Translations under genes and position numbers: made by a program | Shown here: in pieces, positions 1-6,619 of the stretch | Layout of the letters: the number at the start of each line of letters is the position of its first letter | Position numbering within the stretch: the first letter of the stretch is position 1 | The notes under the pieces: model-generated | Told to the model about the DNA's origin: nothing | What the model saw: the letters and a program-made list of their open reading frames with translations, nothing else | Databases searched by the model: none | Source: DATBRC01 sp036560485 | GTDB lineage: Bacteria; Pseudomonadota; Gammaproteobacteria; Burkholderiales; Burkholderiaceae_D | Reading direction: 5' to 3' | DNA length: 34,513 nt | Assembly (NCBI GenBank): GCA_036560485.1 | Contig: DATBRC010000068.1 | Coordinates: forward strand, 1-34,513

Positions 1-35
1 AATAATGCCTCTAAATCATCGTCCGCACTCGCCAT
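1..35 (-). CDS. 5' end of an unidentified leftward gene (partial)
   Basis: On the minus strand an ATG at 35-33 opens a frame with no stop to the window edge, beginning Met-Ala-Ser-Ala-Asp-Asp-Asp-Leu-Glu-Ala-Leu. A GGAG Shine-Dalgarno sequence lies 8 bases upstream of this ATG (around 44-47), a good fit for a real start. Only about eleven codons are visible, so no family can be assigned. It is divergent from ppnN and would share the intergenic region after position 35. Confidence 0.45.
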   Translation of the reverse strand, partial: MASADDDLEAL

Positions 36-395
36 AAACACCACTCCAAATTGAATTTTTATTAATGAATATGCTTAAAGAAAACTGAAGTTCGTCGAAT
101 GCAGCCATAAACATATGCCGCTGGTACCAATAAGTTTCGACGATGCTGAGAAGAATTTGGTTCTCAGTATGTTGCAATCAGCAATAGTCTCGCATTTCAG
201 AATCGATCTGTATAGAGATGTCGTGGCTGAATGGCTCGATAATCATAAAAATCACATTTGCGAGCAGTATTCGACATTTTCTTGCTATCTCTGCGCATCA
301 TTGTTGGCAGGTTTGGTAGACTAACTGAACTTGTTTCATATCCGGTAACACACTGGAACAAGTTTACTGATTTCTCGTTAAAATTCTTTATAAAT
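36..395. other. Intergenic region between divergent genes
   Basis: This stretch separates the leftward partial gene from ppnN and probably holds both promoters. An open frame of 69 codons at 115-324 has an ATG but no Shine-Dalgarno sequence and no recognisable family, so I do not call it. I see no strong palindrome or terminator here. Confidence 0.4.
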
Positions 396-1790
396 ATGTC
401 ACATACGAAAAATCATCCCGTCAAATATGACGTCATCGACACACAGATTGCGCCTGAAGGCCGGCTGGAAGTGTTGTCCAAAGCTGAAGTCAACAAACTA
501 CGCGATACCAGCCAAGGCGGCTTGTACACGATCTTCCGTAATTGCTCGCTGGCAGTACTGAACTGCGGTAGCGGCATGGATGATGGAAAAGAATTGCTGG
601 AGCGCTACCAGGATTTCGATATCACCATCATCCAGCGTGAACGTGGAATTAAACTGGACATCAAAGGCGCCCCAGTCAGTGCATTCGTTGATAACGTGAT
701 GATCAAGGGAATACACGAGCATGTATTTTCCGTGTTACGCGACATTATTTTTGTCAATGACGAGATTACCGATAACCCGAAATTTGATTTAAGTACTACG
801 GAAGGTGTGACGGATGCGGTATTTCATATACTGCGCAATGCCAATGTGCTGCATCCAATGACCAATCCAAATTTGGTCGTGTGTTGGGGCGGCCACTCGA
901 TTTCACGTGGCGAGTATGAGTACACCAAAAAGGTTGGTTACGAAATCGGTTTGCGCGGCATGGATATTTGTACCGGATGCGGGCCGGGCGCGATGAAAGG
1001 GCCGATGAAGGGCGCGACCATCGGGCATTCCAAGCAGCGTATCAGAGGCGGTCGCTATCTCGGCCTTTCCGAGCCCGGCATCATTGCTGCTGAAGCGCCG
1101 AATCCGATCGTCAATGACCTTGTGATTTTGCCTGACATCGAGAAACGTCTTGAGGCATTTGTGCGCGTCGGACATGGGATTGTGGTGTTTCCCGGCGGAG
1201 CAGGTACTGCCGAAGAGATTTTGTATATCCTCGGCATTTTGCTGCATCCGGATAATGCCGACATGCCGTTTCCATTGGTCTTTACCGGTCCTGAAAGTTC
1301 AGCGGATTATTTCAAGCAAATTGATCAATTCATCGGCGAAACTCTAGGCGCAGAAGCGCAGAAGCATTACAAGATCATCGTCAACGATCCTGTTGCAGTA
1401 GCGCAGGAGATGCAGGCCGGCATCAAGAAAGTGCGTGAATATCGCAAAGATAAAAGCGATGCATATTATTTCAATTGGTTGTTAAAAATCGATCACGAAT
1501 TTCAAAAGCCATTTTTGCCGACACATGAAAACATGCGTAGTCTGAAGCTTCAGAAAAATCAGCCCGCACATATGTTGGCGGCCAATTTGCGCCGTGCTTT
1601 TTCAGGTGTGGTCGCCGGCAACGTCAAGGATCAAGGCATACGCGCTATTGAAAAGAATGGGCCGTTTGAGATTTCTGGAGATGCAGGCATCATGGCATCG
1701 ATGGATGCATTGTTGACTTCATTTGTCGCGCATCATCGGATGAAATTGCCAGGGAAAAAATATACGCCTTGCTACCAGATTATCAAGTAG
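396..1790 (+). CDS. ppnN: Pyrimidine/purine nucleotide 5'-monophosphate nucleosidase PpnN (LOG family)
   Basis: The 464-residue product matches E. coli PpnN (YgdH, 454 aa) along its whole length. It has the N-terminal FRNCSLAVLN segment, the central LOG/lysine-decarboxylase-like Rossmann core with VCWGGHSI, CTGCGPGAM, PDIEKRLEAF and FPGGAGTAEE, and the C-terminal AFSGVVAGNVK and HRMKLPG segments. The PGGxGTxxE motif is the LOG-family signature for nucleotide binding and catalysis. The family hydrolyses nucleoside monophosphates to base plus ribose 5-phosphate in the cytoplasm, and E. coli PpnN is stimulated by (p)ppGpp. The frame is open from 258, but homology begins just after the ATG at 396, so I chose that start; no good Shine-Dalgarno sequence precedes it. 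It stands alone. Confidence 0.93.
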   Translation: MSHTKNHPVKYDVIDTQIAPEGRLEVLSKAEVNKLRDTSQGGLYTIFRNCSLAVLNCGSGMDDGKELLERYQDFDITIIQRERGIKLDIKGAPVSAFVDNVMIKGIHEHVFSVLRDIIFVNDEITDNPKFDLSTTEGVTDAVFHILRNANVLHPMTNPNLVVCWGGHSISRGEYEYTKKVGYEIGLRGMDICTGCGPGAMKGPMKGATIGHSKQRIRGGRYLGLSEPGIIAAEAPNPIVNDLVILPDIEKRLEAFVRVGHGIVVFPGGAGTAEEILYILGILLHPDNADMPFPLVFTGPESSADYFKQIDQFIGETLGAEAQKHYKIIVNDPVAVAQEMQAGIKKVREYRKDKSDAYYFNWLLKIDHEFQKPFLPTHENMRSLKLQKNQPAHMLAANLRRAFSGVVAGNVKDQGIRAIEKNGPFEISGDAGIMASMDALLTSFVAHHRMKLPGKKYTPCYQIIK

Positions 1791-1813
1791 CTGGCGCATT
1801 ACATGCGTAAAAA

Positions 1814-1839
1814 AACCCGCTACCTTGCGGGAGCGGGTT
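1814..1839. terminator. GC-rich hairpin after ppnN, terminator-like
   Basis: The arms AACCCGCT and AGCGGGTT form an 8-bp stem soon after the ppnN stop. The A-run lies on the 5' side (1808-1815) and no T-run follows on the plus strand, so as an intrinsic terminator it would work better for leftward transcription. It may still end or stabilise the ppnN message. Confidence 0.45.
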
Positions 1840-1891
1840 GAACCAAGTCTCGGAGACTGTGGAAGAGACGTCACAAATATAACCGAGAATT

Positions 1892-1953
1892 TCCCATTTG
1901 CACATCCCATAAATATGGGATCCCCCTTGTAAATATGGGAGGCAAATATGGGA
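1892..1953. promoter_or_regulatory. Cluster of TCCCATA/TATGGGA boxes upstream of a response regulator gene
   Basis: The core is a perfect inverted repeat ATCCCATA-AA-TATGGGAT at 1904-1921. One TCCCAT box precedes it at 1892, and two further TATGGGA boxes follow at 1934-1940 and 1947-1953. The outer boxes are 13 bp from their nearest same-orientation box on the left (1892 to 1905) and on the right (1934 to 1947). The 7-2-7 geometry is that of NarL/NarP-type response-regulator sites. That the downstream NarL-like regulator binds here is inference. Confidence 0.5.
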
Positions 1954-2070
1954 AGGTTGCCAGTTTGAAGTACTATATGCATATCACTATGGAGTGGTGT
2001 TAAAAAAGCAAGAAAGAATTGCCATGGTGTTGTTATCGCTATCAAGCCGTCAAAAAGTCTCAATAGAAAA

Positions 2071-2784
2071 ATGAAGCAAGACGCCGCATCTCCTCTAGTT
2101 AATGTGTTGATTGTCGAAGACAATCCGGTCACCCTGCGGGCGTTATGTTTATCCATAGAGTCGGATCCGGCACTCAAGCTGGTCGCTTTTTTTGATACGA
2201 TTAAACCGGCATTGGAATGGCTGCAGACCGAACAACCTGATGTCTTGTTAACGGATCTTGATTTGCCGGACGGCTCTGGCCTCGAGATTATCGATGATTG
2301 CAGTCGGCGCTATCCCGAATGCGAGATCATGGTATTGACCGTATCCAGCGATGAGGAAAACGTCGTGGCAAGCATTGAGGCGGGCGCTTCAGGCTACTTG
2401 TTAAAAAATGCAGGAAAGGTCGACATTGTCAGTGCGGTCATGAACTTGTGTGCCGGCGGTGCACCGATGAGTCCTGCCATCGCACGCATGGTATTAACCA
2501 GGATTCGGGATGGAAAAAAGCCGGAAGCGCTTGCTGCTGCAAAAAGCATCGATAGTAACGGCCTGACCATACGCGAGATTGCCATTCTCGATCTGATTGC
2601 CAAAGGCGAATCCTATGTAGAAGTGGCGCGCATGCTTGCCTTGTCGGTCGGCACCATACAGACGCACATCAAGAAAATATACAGAAAACTCTCTGTCAAT
2701 TCACGCGGAGAAGCGGTATTTGAAGCACACCGTCAAGGGCTTTTGCAAGCTGGTCCCAATAATGCACTTGAGGATGAAGTGTAG
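2071..2784 (+). CDS. Orphan two-component response regulator, NarL/FixJ (LuxR-HTH) family
   Basis: The 237-residue protein has an N-terminal receiver domain (about residues 10-125) with the acidic pair after VLIVEDN, the likely phosphoacceptor D62 in LLTDLDLP and the conserved K112 in GYLLKNAG. A C-terminal LuxR-type helix-turn-helix (about 165-225) carries LTIREIAILDLIAKG, SVGTIQTHIKKIYRKL and a final NSRGEAVFEA. It is a cytoplasmic DNA-binding regulator activated by phosphorylation. No histidine kinase lies next to it in this window, so its input is unknown. The start ATG at 2071 has only a weak A-rich ribosome site. The box cluster at 1892-1953 may be an autoregulatory operator. Base composition is like the neighbours. 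Confidence 0.9.
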   Translation: MKQDAASPLVNVLIVEDNPVTLRALCLSIESDPALKLVAFFDTIKPALEWLQTEQPDVLLTDLDLPDGSGLEIIDDCSRRYPECEIMVLTVSSDEENVVASIEAGASGYLLKNAGKVDIVSAVMNLCAGGAPMSPAIARMVLTRIRDGKKPEALAAAKSIDSNGLTIREIAILDLIAKGESYVEVARMLALSVGTIQTHIKKIYRKLSVNSRGEAVFEAHRQGLLQAGPNNALEDEV

Positions 2785-2942
2785 AAGCGCATCTCTATCC
2801 CTGCAGGTATTCTTCCAAGCGAGATCAATCTGTTTTGCACTTGTTTTCCGGCATCGCCTCGCATTTGTTCTGTTGATCTCCCACAAATTTTATTTCCTTC
2901 GCTGAAGCATTTCTATGCTTGCTAGGCGATTTTTCGGCATTT

Positions 2943-2956
2943 TTGATATGAATCAA
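2943..2956. promoter_or_regulatory. FNR/Anr box upstream of the universal stress protein gene
   Basis: TTGAT-ATGA-ATCAA is an exact match to the FNR consensus TTGAT-N4-ATCAA. Its centre (2949.5) would lie at -41.5 for a start site near 2991, and a TAGCAT at 2979-2984 fits a -10 element. This is class II activator geometry. The start site and -10 are inferred; the box is seen directly. Confidence 0.75.
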
Positions 2957-3051
2957 ACGCTTTTCACTAGAGCAGACTTAGCATTGCTTTAAGTTAAGTG
3001 CATCCGCACACAAGCATTTGGCAAAATCGACTATTCGCATATGGAGGGTTT

Positions 3052-3489
3052 ATGTTCAAGACCATTCTCGTACCGACCGACGGTTCTTCTTTATCGGATA
3101 AGGCCATCAATGCAGCCATTGAATTCGCACAGCTGGTGAGCGGCAAACTGGTCGCTTTATCTGTGGCGGAACCATATCCCTTCAGCCCTCTGCATGAGAG
3201 TGCTTCCGCAATCGAAGCAACAAACTATGACGAGCAAATGCGAGCGCGGGCTCAGCAAATCGTCGATAAGGTGGCGCTTATTGCAAAAGAGGCCAACGTG
3301 CCATGCGAGACTTGTGTCGCGCTCTCTTTCAGCCCCTATGAGGAAATCATTCGCACGGCTAAAAAATACGAATGCGATGCCGTTTTCATGGCTTCGCACG
3401 GAAGAAAAGGGTTGAACAAGCTATTTTTGGGAAGCGAAACGCAAAAGGTGCTGGCACATTCGACGATTCCTGTATTGGTATATCGTTAG
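3052..3489 (+). CDS. Universal stress protein, UspA family
   Basis: The 145-residue protein is one complete Usp domain. It begins with the typical TILVPTDGSSLSDKA strand and ends with the nucleotide-binding signature ASHGRKGLNKLFLGSETQKVLAHSTIPVLVYR, in which G-x2-G-x9-G[ST] contacts ATP in this family. The ATG at 3052 follows a strong GGAGGG site at 3043-3048, so I prefer it to the upstream in-frame start at 2998. It is monocistronic, about 95 bases behind a perfect FNR box. Several proteobacterial usp genes are known to be induced by Fnr or Anr under low oxygen, so an anaerobic or energy-stress role is likely. Confidence 0.92.
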   Translation: MFKTILVPTDGSSLSDKAINAAIEFAQLVSGKLVALSVAEPYPFSPLHESASAIEATNYDEQMRARAQQIVDKVALIAKEANVPCETCVALSFSPYEEIIRTAKKYECDAVFMASHGRKGLNKLFLGSETQKVLAHSTIPVLVYR

Positions 3490-3822
3490 CACGGATTTTC
3501 ATCAATCAGTGCCTTTTAGCGGTCGCGTAGCCTACTGTCAGTCGCATGCTTAAAAGGGAAGCAAGGCTTGAATGGATTTTGGGGTAATGATTCTTGCCTA
3601 AATTATCATTGACGCTGAAGGGGCAGATAGCAGACCCCTGCTTTCCACGTTAAAATCGCTCCTTCGATTAGAGAGTGTCCCACCTATGTGGAATGGAACC
3701 ATTTTGCCTTTTGAATTCTTCTCCCGTGATGACGTGGACATGCGCTCGTTTGTTTGCAAGCTTGGCGCCGACGTTAACGTTGGCGTTAGCCAGTACGTCA
3801 GTCATGCGAATGGATATCTGTG
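3490..3822. other. Intergenic region upstream of the ccm operon
   Basis: No convincing gene is present; short frames on both strands (about 3668-3863) match nothing I recognise. CCTTTTA at 3512-3518 pairs with TAAAAGG at 3551-3557. AGGGG and CCCCT flank a loop near 3619-3639. The perfect palindrome ACGTTAACGT at 3771-3780 is followed at once by the hairpin TGGC-GTTA-GCCA at 3781-3792, about 30 bases before the ccmA start. The ccm promoter probably lies here, but I cannot place it with confidence. Confidence 0.4.
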
Positions 3823-4458
3823 ATGAGCCTGCAAGCGCACCAATTGGCATGCACACGCGGTGAGCGTCAGCTCTTTTGCGATATCAACTTTGAAATCAAG
3901 AGTGGCGATGCACTATGGGTCGCCGGCACCAATGGCAGCGGCAAGACCAGTTTGTTGCGTATGCTCTGCGGCCTTTCAATTCCGGCTGATGGAGCAGTAC
4001 GCTGGAATGGCGAGAACATTCGCGCGGCACGTGATGAATTTCACAGCAAGCTGATCTATATCGGTCACGCCAGTGCTGTCAAAGACGACTTGCTTGCATG
4101 GGAAAGTATCGTCATTGCGTCTACTTTATCTGGAAAACCTGTTACGCGCGATGACGCCTGCAAGGCGTTGGCGCAAATGGGATTGGCTCAAGTTGCCGAA
4201 CTGCCTGTGCGAGTGCTATCGCAAGGACAACGCAAACGCGTCGCATTGGCACGGTTGCAATTGAATATTAGCGCACCACTGTGGATTCTTGATGAGCCGT
4301 TCACGGCGCTGGACCAACGCTCGATCGCCGATTTATGCAGCACATTGAATGCGCATCTTGCCAATGGCGGTATGGTAATTTACACGACCCATCAGGAAAT
4401 TGCGTTGACGGCCCGACGAACAATGCGTCTTGATCTCGATGTGAACCAATTATGCTAA
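3823..4458 (+). CDS. ccmA: Cytochrome c biogenesis heme exporter ATP-binding subunit CcmA
   Basis: This 211-residue ABC ATPase has Walker A GTNGSGKTSL (about residues 34-43), the family signature LSQGQRKRVALARL, Walker B LWILDEPFTALD and the H-loop histidine in YTTHQE. CcmA dimers energise the CcmAB(C) complex, which releases holo-CcmE, the heme chaperone, on the periplasmic side. Length matches the family (about 205 aa). A GTG at 3820 directly precedes the ATG at 3823; I use the ATG. The gene overlaps ccmB by 7 bases, implying translational coupling. It is the first gene of a complete ccmABCDEFGHI operon. Confidence 0.95.
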   Translation: MSLQAHQLACTRGERQLFCDINFEIKSGDALWVAGTNGSGKTSLLRMLCGLSIPADGAVRWNGENIRAARDEFHSKLIYIGHASAVKDDLLAWESIVIASTLSGKPVTRDDACKALAQMGLAQVAELPVRVLSQGQRKRVALARLQLNISAPLWILDEPFTALDQRSIADLCSTLNAHLANGGMVIYTTHQEIALTARRTMRLDLDVNQLC

Positions 4459-5120
4459 AGGTTCTCTATTGCGTGATTCGGCGTGACTTGTTGCTGGCGT
4501 TCAGGCGGCGGTCGGATGTGCTGACGACGCTGTTTTTTTTCATCATCGTCACCACACTGTTTCCGCTAGGCGTAGGACCGGATCTGATACTGCTGCGTAC
4601 GATGGCGCCGGGGATTCTTTGGGTTGCTGCGCTGCTGGCATCGATGCTGGCGTTGGGGCGCCTGTTTGCACTGGATCATGCCGATGGCACACTGGAGCAG
4701 ATGTTGCTGTCTTCCGAACCGCTGACCGTGATCGTGATTGGCAAGGTAATCGCACATTGGCTGGTGTCGGGTTTTCCATTGGTGTTGTTGGGGCCGATAC
4801 TCGCGGTGCAGTTTGACCTGTCGCGCGATGCCATTTTTGTATTGATCGCAAGCTTGTTGATCGGTACGCCGGTATTAAGCTTGATCGGTGCAATCGGTGC
4901 CGCATTGACGCTTGGTGTGCGAGGTGGCGGCGTGCTCGTATCGTTGCTGGTTCTGCCGCTTTATATTCCGGTGCTGATTTTTGGTGCCGGCGCAGTAGGC
5001 GCAGAAGTGTCAGGCTTGGGCGCTGATGCACATCTGTTATTGCTCGGCGGTGTGCTGGCGGCATCTGCAGCACTGGCGCCTTGGGCGACTGCGGCGGCGT
5101 TGCGGATTTCGGTGGAATAG
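4452..5120 (+). CDS. ccmB: Heme exporter membrane subunit CcmB
   Basis: The 222-residue protein is very hydrophobic, with about six membrane spans and an N-terminal cytoplasmic segment RRDLLLAFRRRSDVLTTLFFF that is typical of CcmB. Other family features are the LGVGPD motif after the first span, the LFALDHADGTLEQMLLS loop and the GAIGAALTLGVRGGGVL region. CcmB is the permease partner of CcmA in the inner membrane. The ATG at 4452 overlaps the ccmA end. Length and order are as expected for System I operons. Confidence 0.95.
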   Translation: MLKVLYCVIRRDLLLAFRRRSDVLTTLFFFIIVTTLFPLGVGPDLILLRTMAPGILWVAALLASMLALGRLFALDHADGTLEQMLLSSEPLTVIVIGKVIAHWLVSGFPLVLLGPILAVQFDLSRDAIFVLIASLLIGTPVLSLIGAIGAALTLGVRGGGVLVSLLVLPLYIPVLIFGAGAVGAEVSGLGADAHLLLLGGVLAASAALAPWATAAALRISVE

Positions 5121-5172
5121 ATGTTGTCACTTTTGGAAATGCCAATGAATCATTTTTATTGGAGTGTTGAAA

Positions 5173-5961
5173 TTGCTAGCTAATCATCAACCTGATGCGC
5201 TTGACCGACGTGCCAATGCACCCGGATGGCATTGGTTTAAATATTCGTCGCCGCAGACTTTTTTTCCGCTCGCCGGAAAAATGATTCCGTGGTTCGCAAC
5301 GATTGCGTTGATTCTTTGCGTTGCCGGGCTTTATATCGGTTTCTTCATCGCACCGACCGACCGGACGCAAGGCGATGCATATCGCATCATCTTTTTGCAC
5401 GTGGGAGCTGCGTGGATGTCGATGTTTATTTATCTGGTCATGGCATTCTGGGCCGGCCTTGGCTTGGTGATGAATACGCGTTTGTCTTCGATGATGGCGA
5501 CCGCATTGGCGCCGACCGGGGCAATGTTCACCGCACTGGCATTGTGGAGCGGGGCGCTGTGGGGCAAGCCGACCTGGGGCGCGTGGTGGGTATGGGATGC
5601 GCGCCTGACGTCCGAGTTGATCCTGTTGTTTCTGTATGTCGGATTCATGGCGTTGCAGGCATCGATTGATGATGCTCGGCGCGCCGATCGCGCCGGTGCT
5701 GTACTGGCCTTGGTTGGCGTGATCAATATTCCGGTCATTTATTTTTCAGTGCAGTGGTGGAATACGTTGCATCAAGGCGCATCGGTGAGCTTGCGCAATG
5801 CGCCGAGCATGGCGATCACTATGCTGCTTGGCATGTTGGTAACTGCCTTGGGATTCTGGGCTTACAGCATTGCAGTTGCATTGATGCGTTTGCGTTGCAT
5901 TGTGCTGGAGCGTGAACAGCACACCGACTGGGTCAAGGAATATGTGGAGAAGCAAACATGA
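5173..5961 (+). CDS. ccmC: Heme-handling membrane protein CcmC
   Basis: CcmC loads heme onto CcmE at the periplasmic face of the inner membrane. The protein has about six spans, the conserved periplasmic histidine region FLHVGAAW, and the tryptophan-rich WWD signature around GKPTWGAWWVWDARLTSE that defines the heme-handling protein family. The frame opens with GTG at 5164, but the only Shine-Dalgarno sequence, GGAG at 5161-5164, overlaps that codon. It sits 8 bases before a TTG at 5173, which I take as the start (262 aa); TTG at 5167 is also possible. The hydrophilic N-terminus is somewhat longer than in E. coli CcmC. The stop overlaps the ccmD ATG (ATGA). Confidence 0.92.
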   Translation: MLANHQPDALDRRANAPGWHWFKYSSPQTFFPLAGKMIPWFATIALILCVAGLYIGFFIAPTDRTQGDAYRIIFLHVGAAWMSMFIYLVMAFWAGLGLVMNTRLSSMMATALAPTGAMFTALALWSGALWGKPTWGAWWVWDARLTSELILLFLYVGFMALQASIDDARRADRAGAVLALVGVINIPVIYFSVQWWNTLHQGASVSLRNAPSMAITMLLGMLVTALGFWAYSIAVALMRLRCIVLEREQHTDWVKEYVEKQT

Positions 5962-6149
5962 TCTGGGATAACTGGAGTGATTTTTTTGCGATGGGTGGCT
6001 ACGGCTTGTATGTATGGGGCTCGTTCATCGTTTTTTTGATCTGTATGCTGGGCGAAGTGGCATTGCTGCTGCAGCGCTGGAGCGCAATTCGTCAACGCCT
6101 CGCTCGTTGGGTGCGTGCAGCGCGCATGGAAAGTAAGGGCAACAAATGA
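5958..6149 (+). CDS. ccmD: Small heme exporter protein CcmD
   Basis: The 63-residue protein has one membrane span (about residues 14-40) after the family's short periplasmic motif FFAMGGYGLYVWGS, and a basic cytoplasmic tail. CcmD stabilises the CcmABC-CcmE complex and helps release holo-CcmE. Its ATG at 5958 overlaps the ccmC stop, and its stop overlaps the ccmE start, both as ATGA, so the three genes are translationally coupled. Position and size are diagnostic even though sequence conservation in this family is low. Confidence 0.92.
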   Translation: MIWDNWSDFFAMGGYGLYVWGSFIVFLICMLGEVALLLQRWSAIRQRLARWVRAARMESKGNK

Positions 6150-6619
6150 AATCAAGACATAAACGGTTTACATTAATCGCAGTGGGACTGATCACGTTGG
6201 CGGTCGCAGCATGGCTGGTGCTTTCTGCATTCAAGAAAAATCTCGTGTTCTTCTTTACGCCGACACAGATTCTGGCAGGTGAAGCGCCGCATGGCCGCAG
6301 TTTCCGAATTGGCGGCATGGTCGAGAAAGGCAGCTTGCAGCGGCAAGCAGATGGCGTCACTGTCGGGTTCAGAGTGACCGATACTGCAAAGACAATCAAT
6401 GTCACCTATCGCGGTATTTTGCCGGACCTGTTCAAGGAAGGTAAGGGCGTTGTTGCGCAAGGCAAGCTTGGAAATGATGGCGTGTTCGTCGCTGATGAAG
6501 TACTCGCCAAACACGATGAGAATTACATGCCGCCCGATGCAGCCTATGCTGTCAAAAAAGGCCAAGAGGCAAATCAAAAAGCCGGCAGTAACGGCATGAT
6601 GACAAAGGATGCAAAATGA
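6146..6619 (+). CDS. ccmE: Periplasmic heme chaperone CcmE
   Basis: The 157-residue protein has an N-terminal membrane anchor (about residues 8-28) followed by an OB-fold domain. The heme-binding motif is VLAKHDENYMPP: H123 forms the covalent bond to heme vinyl in this family, and Y127 is the conserved axial ligand. The flexible tail after residue 135 is short and polar, as usual. CcmE takes heme from CcmC and hands it to the CcmFH ligase. Its start and stop overlap ccmD and ccmF by 4 bases each. Confidence 0.96.
   Translation: MKSRHKRFTLIAVGLITLAVAAWLVLSAFKKNLVFFFTPTQILAGEAPHGRSFRIGGMVEKGSLQRQADGVTVGFRVTDTAKTINVTYRGILPDLFKEGKGVVAQGKLGNDGVFVADEVLAKHDENYMPPDAAYAVKKGQEANQKAGSNGMMTKDAK

Noticed and set aside
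115..324. 69-codon open frame upstream of ppnN
   Set aside because: It has an ATG but no Shine-Dalgarno sequence, no recognisable family, and lies in what is probably a divergent promoter region.
2821..2880. GAGATCAA and TTGATCTC inverted pair after the response regulator gene
   Set aside because: The 44-base spacer and lack of a T-run make a terminator or operator unconvincing.
3668..3863. Overlapping frames on both strands before ccmA
   Set aside because: Neither has a ribosome site or known homology; they overlap each other and the ccmA start.
4549..5145. 198-codon minus-strand frame opposite ccmB
   Set aside because: It is rich in Arg, Pro, Ser and His, as expected for the antisense of a hydrophobic membrane-protein gene; ccmB is certain.
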